A stretch of 64,000 nucleotides of DNA, from assembly GCF_004379255.2 (NCBI RefSeq), contig NC_056048.1, forward strand, positions 27,648,736-27,712,735, read 5' to 3'. The DNA is from Salvia splendens (lineage: Eukaryota > Streptophyta > Magnoliopsida > Lamiales > Lamiaceae). This document shows positions 23,843 through 34,596 of the stretch, one piece after another. Under the pieces are notes generated by a model. That model saw nothing but the letters and a program-made list of their open reading frames with translations, was not told the origin of the DNA and ran no database searches. The translations under genes were made by a program, and so were the position numbers. Position 1 is the stretch's first letter. The number at the start of each line of letters is the position of its first letter.

Positions 23843-24275
23843 CTCCCTCCGTCCCACTTACAAAATGAAACAATTGGATTTTGGCACGAAATATTATATA
23901 ATGTTGTTTTGTGAGTTAATGATAAGAGAACAAAGTAAGAGAGGGGAAAAAGTAGAGAGTATTGTTTCCATTTAAGGAAACGTTTCATTTTTAATGGGAC
24001 ACCCAAAAAGGAAAACGTTCCATTTCTAATTGGAGTACTTTTCAAGGACGGACTAAAAAAATAATTCATACTTTTCAAGATGTCCAAATTTTCTTTTTAG
24101 TTTTTTCCACTGAAGATGTTCACTTTCTATATTTGGAAATAAATCTCACTCTCCTCTCCTCTCTTCTCATTAAAATATTCAACAACATTTCTCTCTTTGC
24201 TTACTCCACCTCATACTTCCTCCTAAAATCACATGCTAGTCAAGAATATGGACATCTTGAGTCGGACGGAGGGAG
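23843..24275. mobile_element. Composite Stowaway MITE
   Basis: Left end ctccctccgtcccac after TA (23841-23842), right end gacggagggag before TA (24276-24277). Its length is about twice that of its neighbours, and an internal break near 24030 (gtacttttcaaggacgg) suggests two elements stacked or fused. It separates PPR copy 1 from copy 2. Confidence 0.75.
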
Positions 24276-24814
24276 TATTTGTTAGATGATATTGGAACAT
24301 GCTTGACCTAACCTATTTTTTCTCTAGCCGGAATGGTTTGACAGAATCAGAGGGTCATGTAAAAGCACAAAATGAATATGAATTCTCAGTTACCAAAATA
24401 CAGAAATGCAGATAGAATCCTCAACCACTAACCGTTCAACTCATCCAAATATAACAAATTTTGAAAACAAATGTACTCTGACGATAATCGCATGTTCAAT
24501 TGCATCACGCAGCAGCATTAAGGAACTCATACATCACAAGCATACAAAAAGTTGAATCCGGCTTGAAGCTCCGAGACATAAACCTCTTAGGCTGCATCAA
24601 TCCTCGCCCTGCACTAGAAACAACGAAGCATGCGTGGAAACAAACACAACATGAACTAAAATCAGCAGTTTCAATATATAAGTTTCAGATTAAACTCTCT
24701 TGAAAAAGACAATAACTGAATGGCAAAAAAAAGTTCGAGATGGTGCAGTATTAGTATGCATAAAGAAAGGTGATAATATCACTAACCTCCACTTGATAAG
24801 GACTAGGATACAAA

Positions 24815-26587
24815 TTACTTGGGCGCTAGGAACTTCATCAATTTGAGGAAAAAATCATCTCCATCTGGCATCGAGGAAGTTGCAGAATCGGCTGAGAATC
24901 CCTTCTCACGCATTTCTTCCATGAATGCTCTTGCCTTGTCTACCTCATTTTGCTTTAGCAGACTCCCGATGATGACTTTGTATGTTACATGATCAGGTCC
25001 ACAGCCACGATTCTCCATCTCTACCAGCAAACGTTTTACCTCCTCGAAAGACCCTTCTTGACAAAATGAACCAATGATCATACTATATATATGAACATCA
25101 GGTTGTACACCATTTGAAGGAAGTTGATCGAAAAGATGTCTCGCAATGCCATGTTTTCCATTTTTGCATAATCCATTTATGAGAGCACCGTACGTGACTA
25201 TGTCAGGGGTAAATCCTTTATCATCAATTAGGCGCAACAATGAAACAGCCTCATTAATCTCCCTATTCCTACACAGCCCATCCAACAATGTAGTGTAAGT
25301 ATGCAAGTCAGGGAAACACACTTGTTGATCTTCCATATCCTCGAAAAGTTGCAAGCCCTGAGCAAATCTATTTTTACTAAATAATCCATGTATCATGGTG
25401 GTATAGATATGTGTATCAGGCACCAAACCTTTACTAGGAATTTCAAGAAAAAGAAGCCAAGCTTCATCCATGCTTCCCTTCTTGCAATATCCATTTAATA
25501 AGCTGCTATAACTAACGATGTTAGGCTTTAAGCCCATCTCTACCATGGAATCAAGTAACTGTTTGGCTCTATCTATTTCACCTTTCATACAAAATCCATC
25601 AATAAGTGTACTATATGTGACCACATTGGGACAAATGTTTTGTTGCGTCATAATTTCCAATACATTTGTAGCCTCTTCCTCTTCCCTTCCTTACAATATG
25701 CATCAATCAATATACTGAAAGTCTGCACATCCAAAGATATCTTGGAATTGATCATTTCATACAACAACTCTCTAGCATCTGTATACCTACCAGTGTCAAA
25801 CAATCCCTTAATCATGGTAGTATATGTGACAACATCAGGTAAAATACCCTTGCTGATCATCTCAGGAAGAAGTCGCAAAGCGTCGTCCACATTTCCACCC
25901 TTACACAACCCATCAATTAATGTGCTATAAGCCTTAATGTTGGGTCTCCACCCACAACTTTCTAATCTACGAACCCAATCGTAAGCTGCAATGACCTGTC
26001 CAGTTTTGCATAAACCATCTATCAAGTGCAGAATCATAACACCATCAGGCTTGAAAACTTTTAAATCCAGAACCTTCTCGAATAATTTCACAGCTTCCGC
26101 ATCCTTGCCCTCTAAAAACAATCCTTTAATGAGAGGGCTGATTGTCGCAGCATCTGGTTCGTAACCACTCTTTAAAAAGAAGGCCACAATAGCAAAACCA
26201 GAGCACATATCTTTCAAGTGACAACAACAGTTAACCGCAATATTCATAGTGTAAATATTAACAGGGAATCCCATCCGAAGCATTTCATCGAACACATTGA
26301 GGGCAAAAAGAATACTGCTCAATCTTTACACTAACACTCATAAGGTTGTTGTACACTCGAATAGAAGGCTCAGGCCGCATACTCTTCATTTTTCCAAACA
26401 ATTTAATAGCATCATCTAATTCTTTAACAGTACTGAAATCTATTGTGCGCCGCCGCTTAGGTTGAAAAGCCTTGGAAGAGAAGAGAGAGGATGGAGGAGA
26501 GAGAATACCCGATTTATCAGACCATCAAATGAGAAATCCTTTTCCATGAATGAGATCGATTGCAGATACAGCAGCCCTTCTGCTCAT
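24815..26587 (-). pseudogene. RFL-type PPR copy 2 (three lesions)
   Basis: Closest sister of the intact PPR gene, aligned from MSRRAAVSAIDL at 26587 to the stop at 24815. Three disabling changes are visible: a TGA stop at about 26525-26527 where copy 1 has an Arg codon (GFLNRCSHK region); an extra T in a T run at about 26305-26311, shifting frame after EQYSF; and a one-base loss at about 25672-25682 in the EGKMDEAG region. Elsewhere the repeats are well preserved. It carries only one copy of the three-repeat block that copy 1 has twice, so it has 14 rather than 17 repeats. Its 3' flank (24490-24660) matches that of copy 1 (20905-21080), showing that the duplication included downstream sequence. 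The lesions suggest recent loss; sequencing error at the T run is possible. Confidence 0.88.
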
Positions 26588-26963
26588 CTTCATGTGTGAT
26601 TGAAAGTGAGAAAAGGGAAACAATTGGGAAAGAAACTTTTCGAAGCTAAAAACACAAACGATAATTGAATTTATTTGGATGGTTTAATGAAATTAATACA
26701 TGTTGTAAATATAGCCATAAAGAAGTTACATATTATTTGAAATTATAAATACTCATTTGGTACCTATTATTAATATGTTAAATTGTTGAAAATCAATTGT
26801 GGATAGTTATAACAACTTTTGTTAAATATGTAAAATATGGATAATCAAGTTTAAACCTTCTACTAAAAATGATGGATAATCAAAGTTATTGGTGAATGAT
26901 CTATATGACCAATCTCGAATTTTATTATTTGGAAAAATATTATTTTAATATAAAAGTATACTA

Positions 26964-27828
26964 CTCCCTCCATATTCAAAACAGTTTTGTTAAAATCGCG
27001 ACCCGATCGCGCTTGGGTCGCGGGTCACAAGGGTCGAGACCGACGTAGCCCCATTGTGGGTGGGTGGGACGAGATTCAGGGGTCGCCGTTGGGGCGGCTG
27101 GGGCGAGGAAGAAGAAGATCGTCGGTTTGAATTGTTTTTACTTTTTCAGCTTCTTAAAGAAATCTATTTCTCCCTCTTCCTAGACAATTATGCACTTTTT
27201 AGAAACCCAAGACAATTTTTAACTTTTTCAGCTTTTTAAAGGAAGCGTGTGACCCCTCTCTTCCTCGACATGCACCTTTTTAAATTACCCATCTTTTTAA
27301 ATTACTAAACTATTAGTATATGTATATGCCCCTCTCTATTTCTCTATTTTTCTTTCTTCCAAAAGGCAAACTATTAGTATATGTATATTACGCTATATAC
27401 TATAAGAAGGCTATAGAAATAATAACTTAGGTACAATTCATATTATTATACATTTTATTATGACTAGTAAAATTTCTTTACCCATTAGTATCTATTTAGT
27501 AGCTGACACATATTAAAAAGAATACAGGTGTGGGTTAAATCAATTTTTAAACTATTAATTCGCCCCGTGGGTCCCTCGCCCCGCGACCCGAGGTCCAGCC
27601 TCATTGCCCCGGACCAACCCGCGACCCTAACAACATTGATTCAAAAAATAGAAACATTTGAAACGACATGAGTTTTAATGCACAATTGGTAAAGTAAGTG
27701 AAAAGAATTGGTAGAGTAAGAGAGAGAAATGTGGGGGTCCATGTCCTAAAATAGAAAGATTCTAAAATTTCTATTTTAAGGAACGACCCAAAATGAAAAT
27801 AGTTGTTGTTTTTAAAAAATGGAGGGAG
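26964..27828. mobile_element. Stowaway MITE interrupted by a hAT element
   Basis: Outer ends ctccctccatattc and ttaaaaaatggagggag with TA on both sides (26962-26963, 27829-27830). The interior after removing the nested insert matches the Stowaway at 6172-6433 (cattcttttcact-type, aatagaaac). The 865-bp length is explained by the insert at 26982-27638. Confidence 0.85.
26982..27638. mobile_element. hAT-type element nested in the Stowaway MITE
   Basis: A 657-bp insert flanked by a perfect 8-bp duplication attcaaaa (26974-26981, 27639-27646). Its ends, cagttttgttaaaatcgcg and, inverted, caatgttgttagggtcgcg, match at 14 of 19 positions. An 8-bp duplication and CA-starting inverted ends define the hAT superfamily. 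The arms are GC-rich (gggtcgcgggtc, ccccgcgacccg); the centre is AT-rich. No transposase is encoded. Confidence 0.88.
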
Positions 27829-27869
27829 TAATATCTTAACTGTCATTATCTAAATAATTCAGTCATGTA

Positions 27870-28077
27870 CTCCCTCCGTCCCATTAAATATGCAACATTT
27901 GTTTTTCGGCACGAGATTTTATGTAGTGTTGATTTGTGAGTTAATGAAGAGAGAGTAAAGTAAGAGAGAGGAAAAAGTAGAGAGAGTATTGTTTCTATTT
28001 TTAGAAACGTTTCATTTTTAATGGGACAGACCAAAAATGAAAACGTTTCATGTTTATTTTTAATGGGATAGAGGTAG
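27870..28077. mobile_element. Stowaway MITE
   Basis: Left end ctccctccgtcccattaaa after TA (27868-27869), right end taatgggatagaggtag before TA (28078-28079). The interior (ttttcggcacgag) matches the element at 23843 and the one at 52256. Confidence 0.82.
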
Positions 28078-28089
28078 TACTTTACATGT

Positions 28090-28390
28090 ATACATGAGTA
28101 GTTGATTGACGAAGTACACATGAGTAGTTGATTGACGAAGTAGACGAAAATTATGTGGTGTGTAGTTTCTGAAGTTCAAATTTTAGCTTTCATATTGGAA
28201 TTCAATTATAGATATTTTTAACTATATGGTTATCTGTAAAAATTAATAAATTTTCATCATACATTTGTGGATAAAGTAGCAATATAGAATACCCAATGTA
28301 CACTTAAGCTAGTTAACAAATTTTCATCATACATTTGTGAATAAAGAAGCAATATAGAATACCGTACACTTTGACTAGTCCATATGGATA
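28090..28390. repeat. Two short tandem duplications
   Basis: The sequence acatgagtagttgattgacg is repeated with a 26-bp period at about 28090-28141, and a 70-bp unit beginning ttttcatcatacatttgtg at 28251 recurs at 28321. Both lie downstream of PPR copy 3; the second resembles part of the flank of PPR copy 1 at about 20545. Confidence 0.75.
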
Positions 28391-28674
28391 ATTAAGTTAT
28401 CCACTCTTAGAAGTGTCAAATGGTTTGAGCCAGCCCAGCCCAGCCCAGCCCAGCCCGATACAGGCTTGCCTCGAGCCGATAATTTGGGGATCGGCTTGAT
28501 CAAGCCAACGAACGAAGCAGGTTTGGTTGGTTGGAATATCAATCGATAAACCTAGACCTAGCTCAACTTAGGCCCATTTCATAAGTGAATTGAGCTGATT
28601 ACACATAAAATTAGTTCTTTTATTGCATTTTTTAATTTCTTGTGTATTTTTTAAAACTTAGTATTAAATATTAC

Positions 28675-28805
28675 TCCCTCCGTCCCATAATAAATGACAT
28701 ACTTGGAGGATAACACGTGATTTTAGGAGATGTTTTGGGCGTTAGGTGGAGAGTTTCTTTCAAAAAAAAAAGAAATGTGACATCTTTACCAATTCTTTTC
28801 ACTTA
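28675..28805. mobile_element. Truncated Stowaway MITE joined to PPR copy 3
   Basis: Left end ctccctccgtcccataataaatgac after TA (28673-28674); the right end is missing and the sequence passes into the truncated PPR copy 3 at about 28805. The junction is probably the breakpoint that removed the 3' half of that copy. Confidence 0.65.
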
Positions 28806-28807
28806 GT

Positions 28808-29433
28808 TTAACATTTGACACTTTCTAATCTACAAACCCAATCATAAGCTGCAATGACTTGTCCAGTTTTGCATAACCCATCTATCAAGTGCAGAATCAT
28901 AACACCATTAGGCTCGCAAACTTTTAAATCCAGAACCTTTTGGAATAATTTCACAGCTTCCGCCTCCTTACTCTCTAAAAACAACCCTTTAATGAGAGTA
29001 CCAACTGTCGTGACATCTGGTTCGTAACCGCTCTTGAAAAAGAAGGCCATTATAGCAAAACCAGAGTTTATATCTTTCAAGTGACAGCAACAGTTAATTA
29101 CAATACTCAATAGTGTAACAATTAACAGGGAGCATTTCATCGAACACATTAAGGGCAAAAGAATACTGCTCAATCTTTACACAAACACTCATAAGATTGT
29201 TGTACACTAGAATAGAAGGCTCATGCCGCATATTCTTCATTTTTCCACAATTTAACAGCATCATCTAATTCTTTAACACTACTGAAATCTATCGTGCGCC
29301 GCTTAGGTTGAAAAGCCTTGGAAGAGAAGAGAGATAATGGAGGAGAGAGAATACCCGTTTTATTCGAGCATAGATTGAAAAATCCTCTTCCATGAACGAG
29401 ATCGATTGCAGATACAGCAGCCCTTCTGCTCAT
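28808..29433 (-). pseudogene. RFL-type PPR copy 3 (truncated, frameshifted)
   Basis: Begins MSRRAAVSAIDLVHGRGFF at 29433 and aligns with the first four repeats of copy 1, stopping after YDWVCRLES at 28808. Lesions: a 2-base loss at about 29248 (AVKLW, expected KLFGKMK), and a deletion plus extra base near 29110-29130 that removes the end of repeat 1. Everything beyond repeat 4 is gone, replaced by a Stowaway fragment. Not expected to make a functional protein. Confidence 0.88.
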
Positions 29434-29773
29434 CTTCAGGTGAGATTGTAAGTTAGGAACGGGAAACAATTGGGAAATAAATATAGGCATATATACTTAA
29501 TTTCTTATTATCTTTTAATGATAAAACAATAATCATTTGCATCCTATTATTTTGGTATTAAATAATCTCAAGATTCTAAGTTATAAAAATGAATACATGT
29601 ATATATACCTAATTTTTTAGTGTTATTATCTAACAAAATAAGTAATTCTCATCAAATTATTTATAATTTATAAAATTTTAAGTTATAAAAGCGATTGCAT
29701 GTACATATACTTAATCTATTAGTATTATCATCCAACCAAATAATTATACTCATAGCCATTCCATTATTTATTA

Positions 29774-30476
29774 TTAAATAATTATTTTGCATAAACCATC
29801 TATCAAGTGTAGAATCATAACCGCACTAGGCTCGCAAACTTTTAAATCCAGAACCTTTTGGAACAATTTCACAGCTTCCGCCTCCTTTGAACATCCACAG
29901 TGGGACGGACATCCGACGGACTTCTCAAAAACACTTTCTGTCACGTCATAAAGACATCTCACTGCATTGTCACGTCATAAGGGCATCCCACTGCACAATG
30001 ACGGACATCCTGACGGACATCCACAATAATAAAAATTCACGGCATCTAGTTCGTAACCACTCTTAAAAAACAAGGCCATTATAGCAAAACCAGAGTATAT
30101 ATCTTTCAAGTGACAACAACAATTAACTGCAATACCCATTGTGTAACTATTAACAGGGACACCCATCCGAAGCATTTCACCGAACACATTGAGGGCAAAC
30201 GAATACTGCTCAATCTTTACACTAACACTCATAAGGTTGTTGTACACTCGAATAGAAGGCTCAGGGCGCATACTCTTCATTACTCCAAACAATTTAATAG
30301 CATCATCTAATTCATTAACAGCGTTGAAATCTATTCTGGCCGGCTTGGGTTGAAAAGCCTCGGAAGAGAAGAAAGAGAATGGGGGGGGAGAGAATACCCG
30401 ATTTACGAAGCAATCGATTGAGAATTCCACTTCCATGAACGAGATCGATTGCAGATACAGCAGCCCTTCCGCTCAT
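29774..30476 (-). pseudogene. RFL-type PPR copy 4 (truncated, frameshifted, MITE-interrupted)
   Basis: Starts at MSGRAAVSAIDL (30476). A run of eight C at about 30381-30388 shifts the frame after KSGILSP; the rest through MALFFKSGYELDAV reads in the new frame. An inserted MITE of about 150 bp (29888-30040) interrupts repeat 3, with loss of some 40 bp of target. After it, EAEAVKLFQKVLDLKVCEP continues and ends within repeat 4 (DGLCK) at about 29790. It is truncated close to the same repeat as copy 3, hinting that copies 3 and 4 arose from one truncated unit. Confidence 0.87.
29888..30040. mobile_element. Harbinger-type MITE in PPR copy 4
   Basis: Begins gaacatccacagtgggacggacatcc, similar to the gagcatccacagtgg end of the Harbinger element at 49473, and contains repeated ggacatcc/cacgtcata motifs, ending near gacggacatccacaataa. 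Neither end is perfect, and no clean three-base duplication remains, so the borders are approximate. Confidence 0.6.
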
Positions 30477-30663
30477 CTTCCTTAATCGGCGGGTGAGAAT
30501 GAGAGTGAGGAAATGGAATTAATTGGGAAAGACACTGTTTGCATTTAAAAACACAATTTGTTCGTCCCAAGAGTAGATGCATATTCAAATTTATGTTATT
30601 ACAATGATTTTTTTTAGAAATATCAATTGCAAAAAAAAATTTACTATAAAATATAAATATACC

Positions 30664-30946
30664 ACCTCCGTCTTTTGAAAATACTCACGTCCACATTAAA
30701 TGTCTCATATTTGATCGGTGCGTGTTTTAAGAAATTATTTGACTTTGTGAAAAATTGGATAGAAAAAGTGAGTGGAATGTAGATCTTACTTTCATGTACT
30801 ATTAATTTTGTACTAATAGAACGTGAATAAGAATGAGTTAATGGAATTCAGAGTCCACTATAAAAAATGATAAAAATGAGCTGAGATATTTATTTGGGAC
30901 CATCTAAATAATAAAATATGAGACGTTTAATGTGGACGGTAGGAAG
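30664..30946. mobile_element. Stowaway-like MITE upstream of PPR copy 4
   Basis: Ends acctccgtcttttgaaaatac and tgtggacggtaggaag are partly inverted, and the inner pair gtccacattaaatgtctcat/agacgtttaatgtggac is strongly inverted. About 280 bp, diverged. Confidence 0.65.
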
Positions 30947-31139
30947 TAGAAACTTTTGAAAATGTTAAAAGTACATAATTAGAAAAGTAAAGGAGAAGAA
31001 TTGGTAAAGTAAGTAGAGAAAAATAAGTAAAATCAGAGACCGAAAGAGAAAAGATAGTATATAAGTCTAAAATAGGAAGTTTAGAAAAAATATACATTTT
31101 TAAAAGAAAATATTTTTGGTTCTAAGGGAAGCGGTAGTA

Positions 31140-32590
31140 AAAATTTAAGATAAGCACACATAAATTTATGTTAAAACCAGTAATAGAAATAATTAATATA
31201 TAAGATTAATATTTGTGTGTGTTATCCTAGTTGAATTAGTCTTGGGTCTGGTTAGGCTTCTGATGGGTCTTAGTGTGGACTGAGCTTGAGTTTGAAAAAG
31301 GCTTTGTTATAAGCCCCTTCAATTGGGCTAGACTTGGGCTAGATTTGGAAAATGCTTCAATTGAAACCCGCTTCAATTTATAAGCCCAACTCAGGCATGC
31401 TTCATTCATTGTTGGGTCGGGTCTTGACCGTGCTATGGTGGATCGATCCGACAAAGTTGAAAAGTTTATTCACACCCCATGTCAAACATTTAGGTGGTGT
31501 TCGGTTTATAAGATAAAATAATATCAAGATACAATCAATGATTGAGTTGTGAGATTATTTTAATCATAGGGAATTCGTTATGACTAATTATCCTATGATT
31601 ATCCATATATGATTGAATTGTGGGATTGAATCTCATTAACCAAACACATTATAAATTTAGAGTATTAGCCCAAGATTAACTATACAACTATACTTGTACG
31701 AATTTGAAGAAATTTAAAGAAAAATATGTAAAAGTAATTTATAAAGTACAAGTTATTTATTTATGTATTAATTTTACCATAAAATGTGATTTAATTGATT
31801 ATTAGAATGTGAGACTTATTTATTATAATTATATCAAAATGACCGTATAAGATATTTAATGGCGGAAGATATTGTGTAATACATCTAGCCAAATTTTTAG
31901 TATTCATGATCCCACAAGTTACTTGTTTGATTTATTATTTTTGTTTATTTTTAATTTTACAATTTTTTTAAAAATTGATATATTTAAATAGAAAATACAT
32001 AATTAAAATAAAAATCGCATAATTTTTCAATAAAAAATGGTATGTCTAAATGTGTATTAGTATACTAAAATCTTAACACTAAAATCATGATCTGACTTTA
32101 ATATATTCACTACTAGAAAACATAATTACAAATGCTATTACAACAAAAAAAAGTAAGAAAAGTAGAAAATTTCATAAACATGAAAAAAATATATAAGTCA
32201 AAAGTAAACAAAAATGCATAAATGAAAAAGAAATGGAAGGGAAGTACTCTATTGTAATATCACCTGATTATCATGATTTCTCTTTTTATTACTCCATATA
32301 TCATAATTATCATTCGGGTTGTTTAGATTAATAGAATTAGTTATCGCTTATGCCCCAAATATTTGAAACTATAATTACTTTATAACCAGATTTTTACAAC
32401 AATTATTAAAATTATGAGTTATGGGTTGGATAGGAAATTAAATCACAAATTTTGTTAATATTTATCTCAAATTCAATTAAATTTTGTAATATTTTAGAGA
32501 TAATATTAAGATAACCTTGTTTAATTCAATTATGCGTTACAACTACCCCATCTGTTCCCTCGTAAATAAATTCGAATTTTCCCGCCTTTC
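31140..32590. other. Intergenic stretch between PPR array and BAHD gene 2
   Basis: Contains a GC-richer block at 31217-31460 with repeated gggcttg-type motifs like those next to the other PPR copies. Otherwise AT-rich, with no supported gene. Confidence 0.5.
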
Positions 32591-32593
32591 CCC

Positions 32594-32603
32594 CTATAAA
32601 TAC
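32594..32603 (+). promoter_or_regulatory. TATA box of BAHD gene 2
   Basis: The motif ctataaatac lies 67 bp upstream of the preferred start at 32661, the same core sequence as at BAHD gene 1. Confidence 0.75.
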
Positions 32604-32660
32604 CGCCCTATCCTCCATCACTCTCATTCCCTTTGCTTCCATCTCATTAGAGAGAAAAAA

Positions 32661-33959
32661 ATGACTTCCTCGTCGTCTCTTCCGCTAGTTTCCCAATGCA
32701 CCGTCTTTCCCGACCGTGCATCCACTCTCGGCTATCTCAAGCTCTCCGTCTCCGATCTCCCCATGCTTTCTTGCCACTACATTCAAAAAGGCTGCTTATT
32801 TACTCATCCACCGTTTCCGGTGTCGGAGCTTGTCTCGCGTTTGAAGCGCGCCCTCTCCGCCGCGCTCTCTCAATTCCCGCCCCTTGCGGGGCGACTCTCC
32901 ACCGATTCCCAGGGGTATGTCTACATAGCTTGCAACGACGCGGGGGCGGAATTCTCGCACGCCTACGCCGGCGATCTACACGTCCAGAATTTGATAGGAT
33001 TTTGTGACGTGCCGGAAGATTTCAAGCAGTTTTTCCCCTCTGATTTGACGGTGAGCTACGACGGCCATTTCCGCCCAATTTTGGCGGTTAGGGTGACGGA
33101 GCTTGCCGACGGCGTCTTCATCGGTTGCGTGGTCAATCACGCCGTCGTGGATGGGACTTCGTTCTGGAATTTCTTCAATAGATTTGCGGAGCTCAGCCGC
33201 GGAATGAGGCGGATTTCTAGGGCGACGGACTTCAGCCGTGCATCGATTTTGTTATCTCCGGTGGTGCTCAGGCTGCCGGAGGGTGGCCCCAGCGTCACAT
33301 TCTCAACCGATTCGCCGGTGAGGGAGAGGATTTTCCGATTCACCAGAGAATCGATGCAGCACCTTAAATCCGTGGTTAACGCCCATAGCCCGGTTGAGAT
33401 TTCGTCGTTTCAATCGCTTTGCGCGCTGCTCTGGCGCGGGATCACCCGCGCCAGAAAGCTTCCAAAGGCGAAAATGACGACGTTCCGGATGGCGGTGAAC
33501 TGCCGCCACCGGCTCGAGCCGAGACTCGAGCCGCTCTACTTCGGGAACGCAATCCAGAGCATCCCGACGCAGGCAACTGCCAAGGAGGTCATGGGGAGGG
33601 ACCTCCGTTGGTGCGCCAAGCAGCTGAATACAAGCGTGTTGGCGCATGACAATGCCACCGTGAGGAGGTACGTGGAGGGGTGGGAGCGGGACCCACGGGT
33701 CTTCCCGCTGGGGAACTTCGACGGGGCGATGATCACGATGGGGAGCTCGCCCCGGTTCCCCATGTACGAGAATGATTTCGGGTGGGGCCGGCCCATTGCG
33801 GTCCGGAGCGGCCGCGCCAATAAGTTCGACGGCAAGATTTCGGCCTTTCCAGGCCCCAATGGGGACGAAACCGTGGAGTTGGAGGTGGTTTTGGCTCCAA
33901 ACACTATGTCACGCTTACTGTCTGACCAGGAATTCATGCAATACGTATCGGATGACTAG
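32661..33959 (+). CDS. BAHD acyltransferase, copy 2
   Basis: Intronless 432-residue paralogue of the gene at 17566. The open frame extends upstream to 32517, but that part covers the TATA box at 32594; the ATG at 32661 (MTSSSSLPLVSQCTVFP) aligns with copy 1 and follows an AG-rich leader. HAVVD sits at residues 160-164 and DFGWG at 372-376, so both conserved motifs of acyl-CoA transfer are intact. The inter-lobe linker, 54 residues in copy 1, is reduced to four residues (AHSP, 33381-33392), making this protein unusually short in that region; three further residues are missing near residue 120. Whether the loss affects activity is unknown. Substrate unknown. Confidence 0.92.
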   Translation: MTSSSSLPLVSQCTVFPDRASTLGYLKLSVSDLPMLSCHYIQKGCLFTHPPFPVSELVSRLKRALSAALSQFPPLAGRLSTDSQGYVYIACNDAGAEFSHAYAGDLHVQNLIGFCDVPEDFKQFFPSDLTVSYDGHFRPILAVRVTELADGVFIGCVVNHAVVDGTSFWNFFNRFAELSRGMRRISRATDFSRASILLSPVVLRLPEGGPSVTFSTDSPVRERIFRFTRESMQHLKSVVNAHSPVEISSFQSLCALLWRGITRARKLPKAKMTTFRMAVNCRHRLEPRLEPLYFGNAIQSIPTQATAKEVMGRDLRWCAKQLNTSVLAHDNATVRRYVEGWERDPRVFPLGNFDGAMITMGSSPRFPMYENDFGWGRPIAVRSGRANKFDGKISAFPGPNGDETVELEVVLAPNTMSRLLSDQEFMQYVSDD

Positions 33960-33989
33960 TCACCATATTATCAATTATTATATCATCTA

Positions 33990-34596
33990 ATAACGAAACC
34001 AAGAGTCACCACAGGAAGAGAAGAAGCCACATTAGTGGTCTCGCATAAGTCAACAAGTAATCCTGAGCACGTAGTCGCTCGACGTTCTATTCAAACGAGG
34101 ACTTGTCTAGCTTATGTAAACAGTTATGTTTAGATTACATTATTAAAATGTATTTCCATTATTGAATAATTAGAGTCTATCAACATAATTTAAAGATGTG
34201 TTCTGGGTTTTCTTTCTCGGTTCTTTCTCGGAATGAATTTGAGTCGAACCGCATAAGGTTAGTTATTATAAATATATTTTTGTATTCACTTTTCCAATCA
34301 AGAAATACAATAATCTTATTACTATTGCTCTTTAGTTTCTATAGTTTTCTCGTGAAATCCTATGCTCTCTTCGCGAAATAATCAAACTTCCATACATGTA
34401 ATTGTAAATAATCTCCTGTTGTTCTCTACGGTGCATCGGCGTCCGAATTAAATGTAGGAAGCTTAAACTCAACTGGTGCTTTCATCCTGATTCTTGATGC
34501 ATCCATCACCACAAGACATGTCCGAATCGAAAGACCCCTGTGAGACACGATCGATGATTGGTTAACCAGGTCATGGCGGCAATCAGTAACCTCATC
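33990..34596 (+). mobile_element. Probable LTR-retrotransposon fragment
   Basis: Sequence ending aaactcaac is followed by tggtgctttcat at 34474-34485, the same putative primer-binding site as in the TRIM at 12705. This suggests that an LTR ends just before 34474, with about 110 bp of internal sequence left before a hAT-like element starts at 34597. The LTR left end was not found and no second LTR is present. No protein domain seen. Confidence 0.4.

Noticed and set aside
31236..31454. 72-residue minus-strand open frame upstream of BAHD gene 2
   Set aside because: It overlaps a GC-rich repeat block with gggcttg motifs also seen beside other PPR copies; not protein-like.
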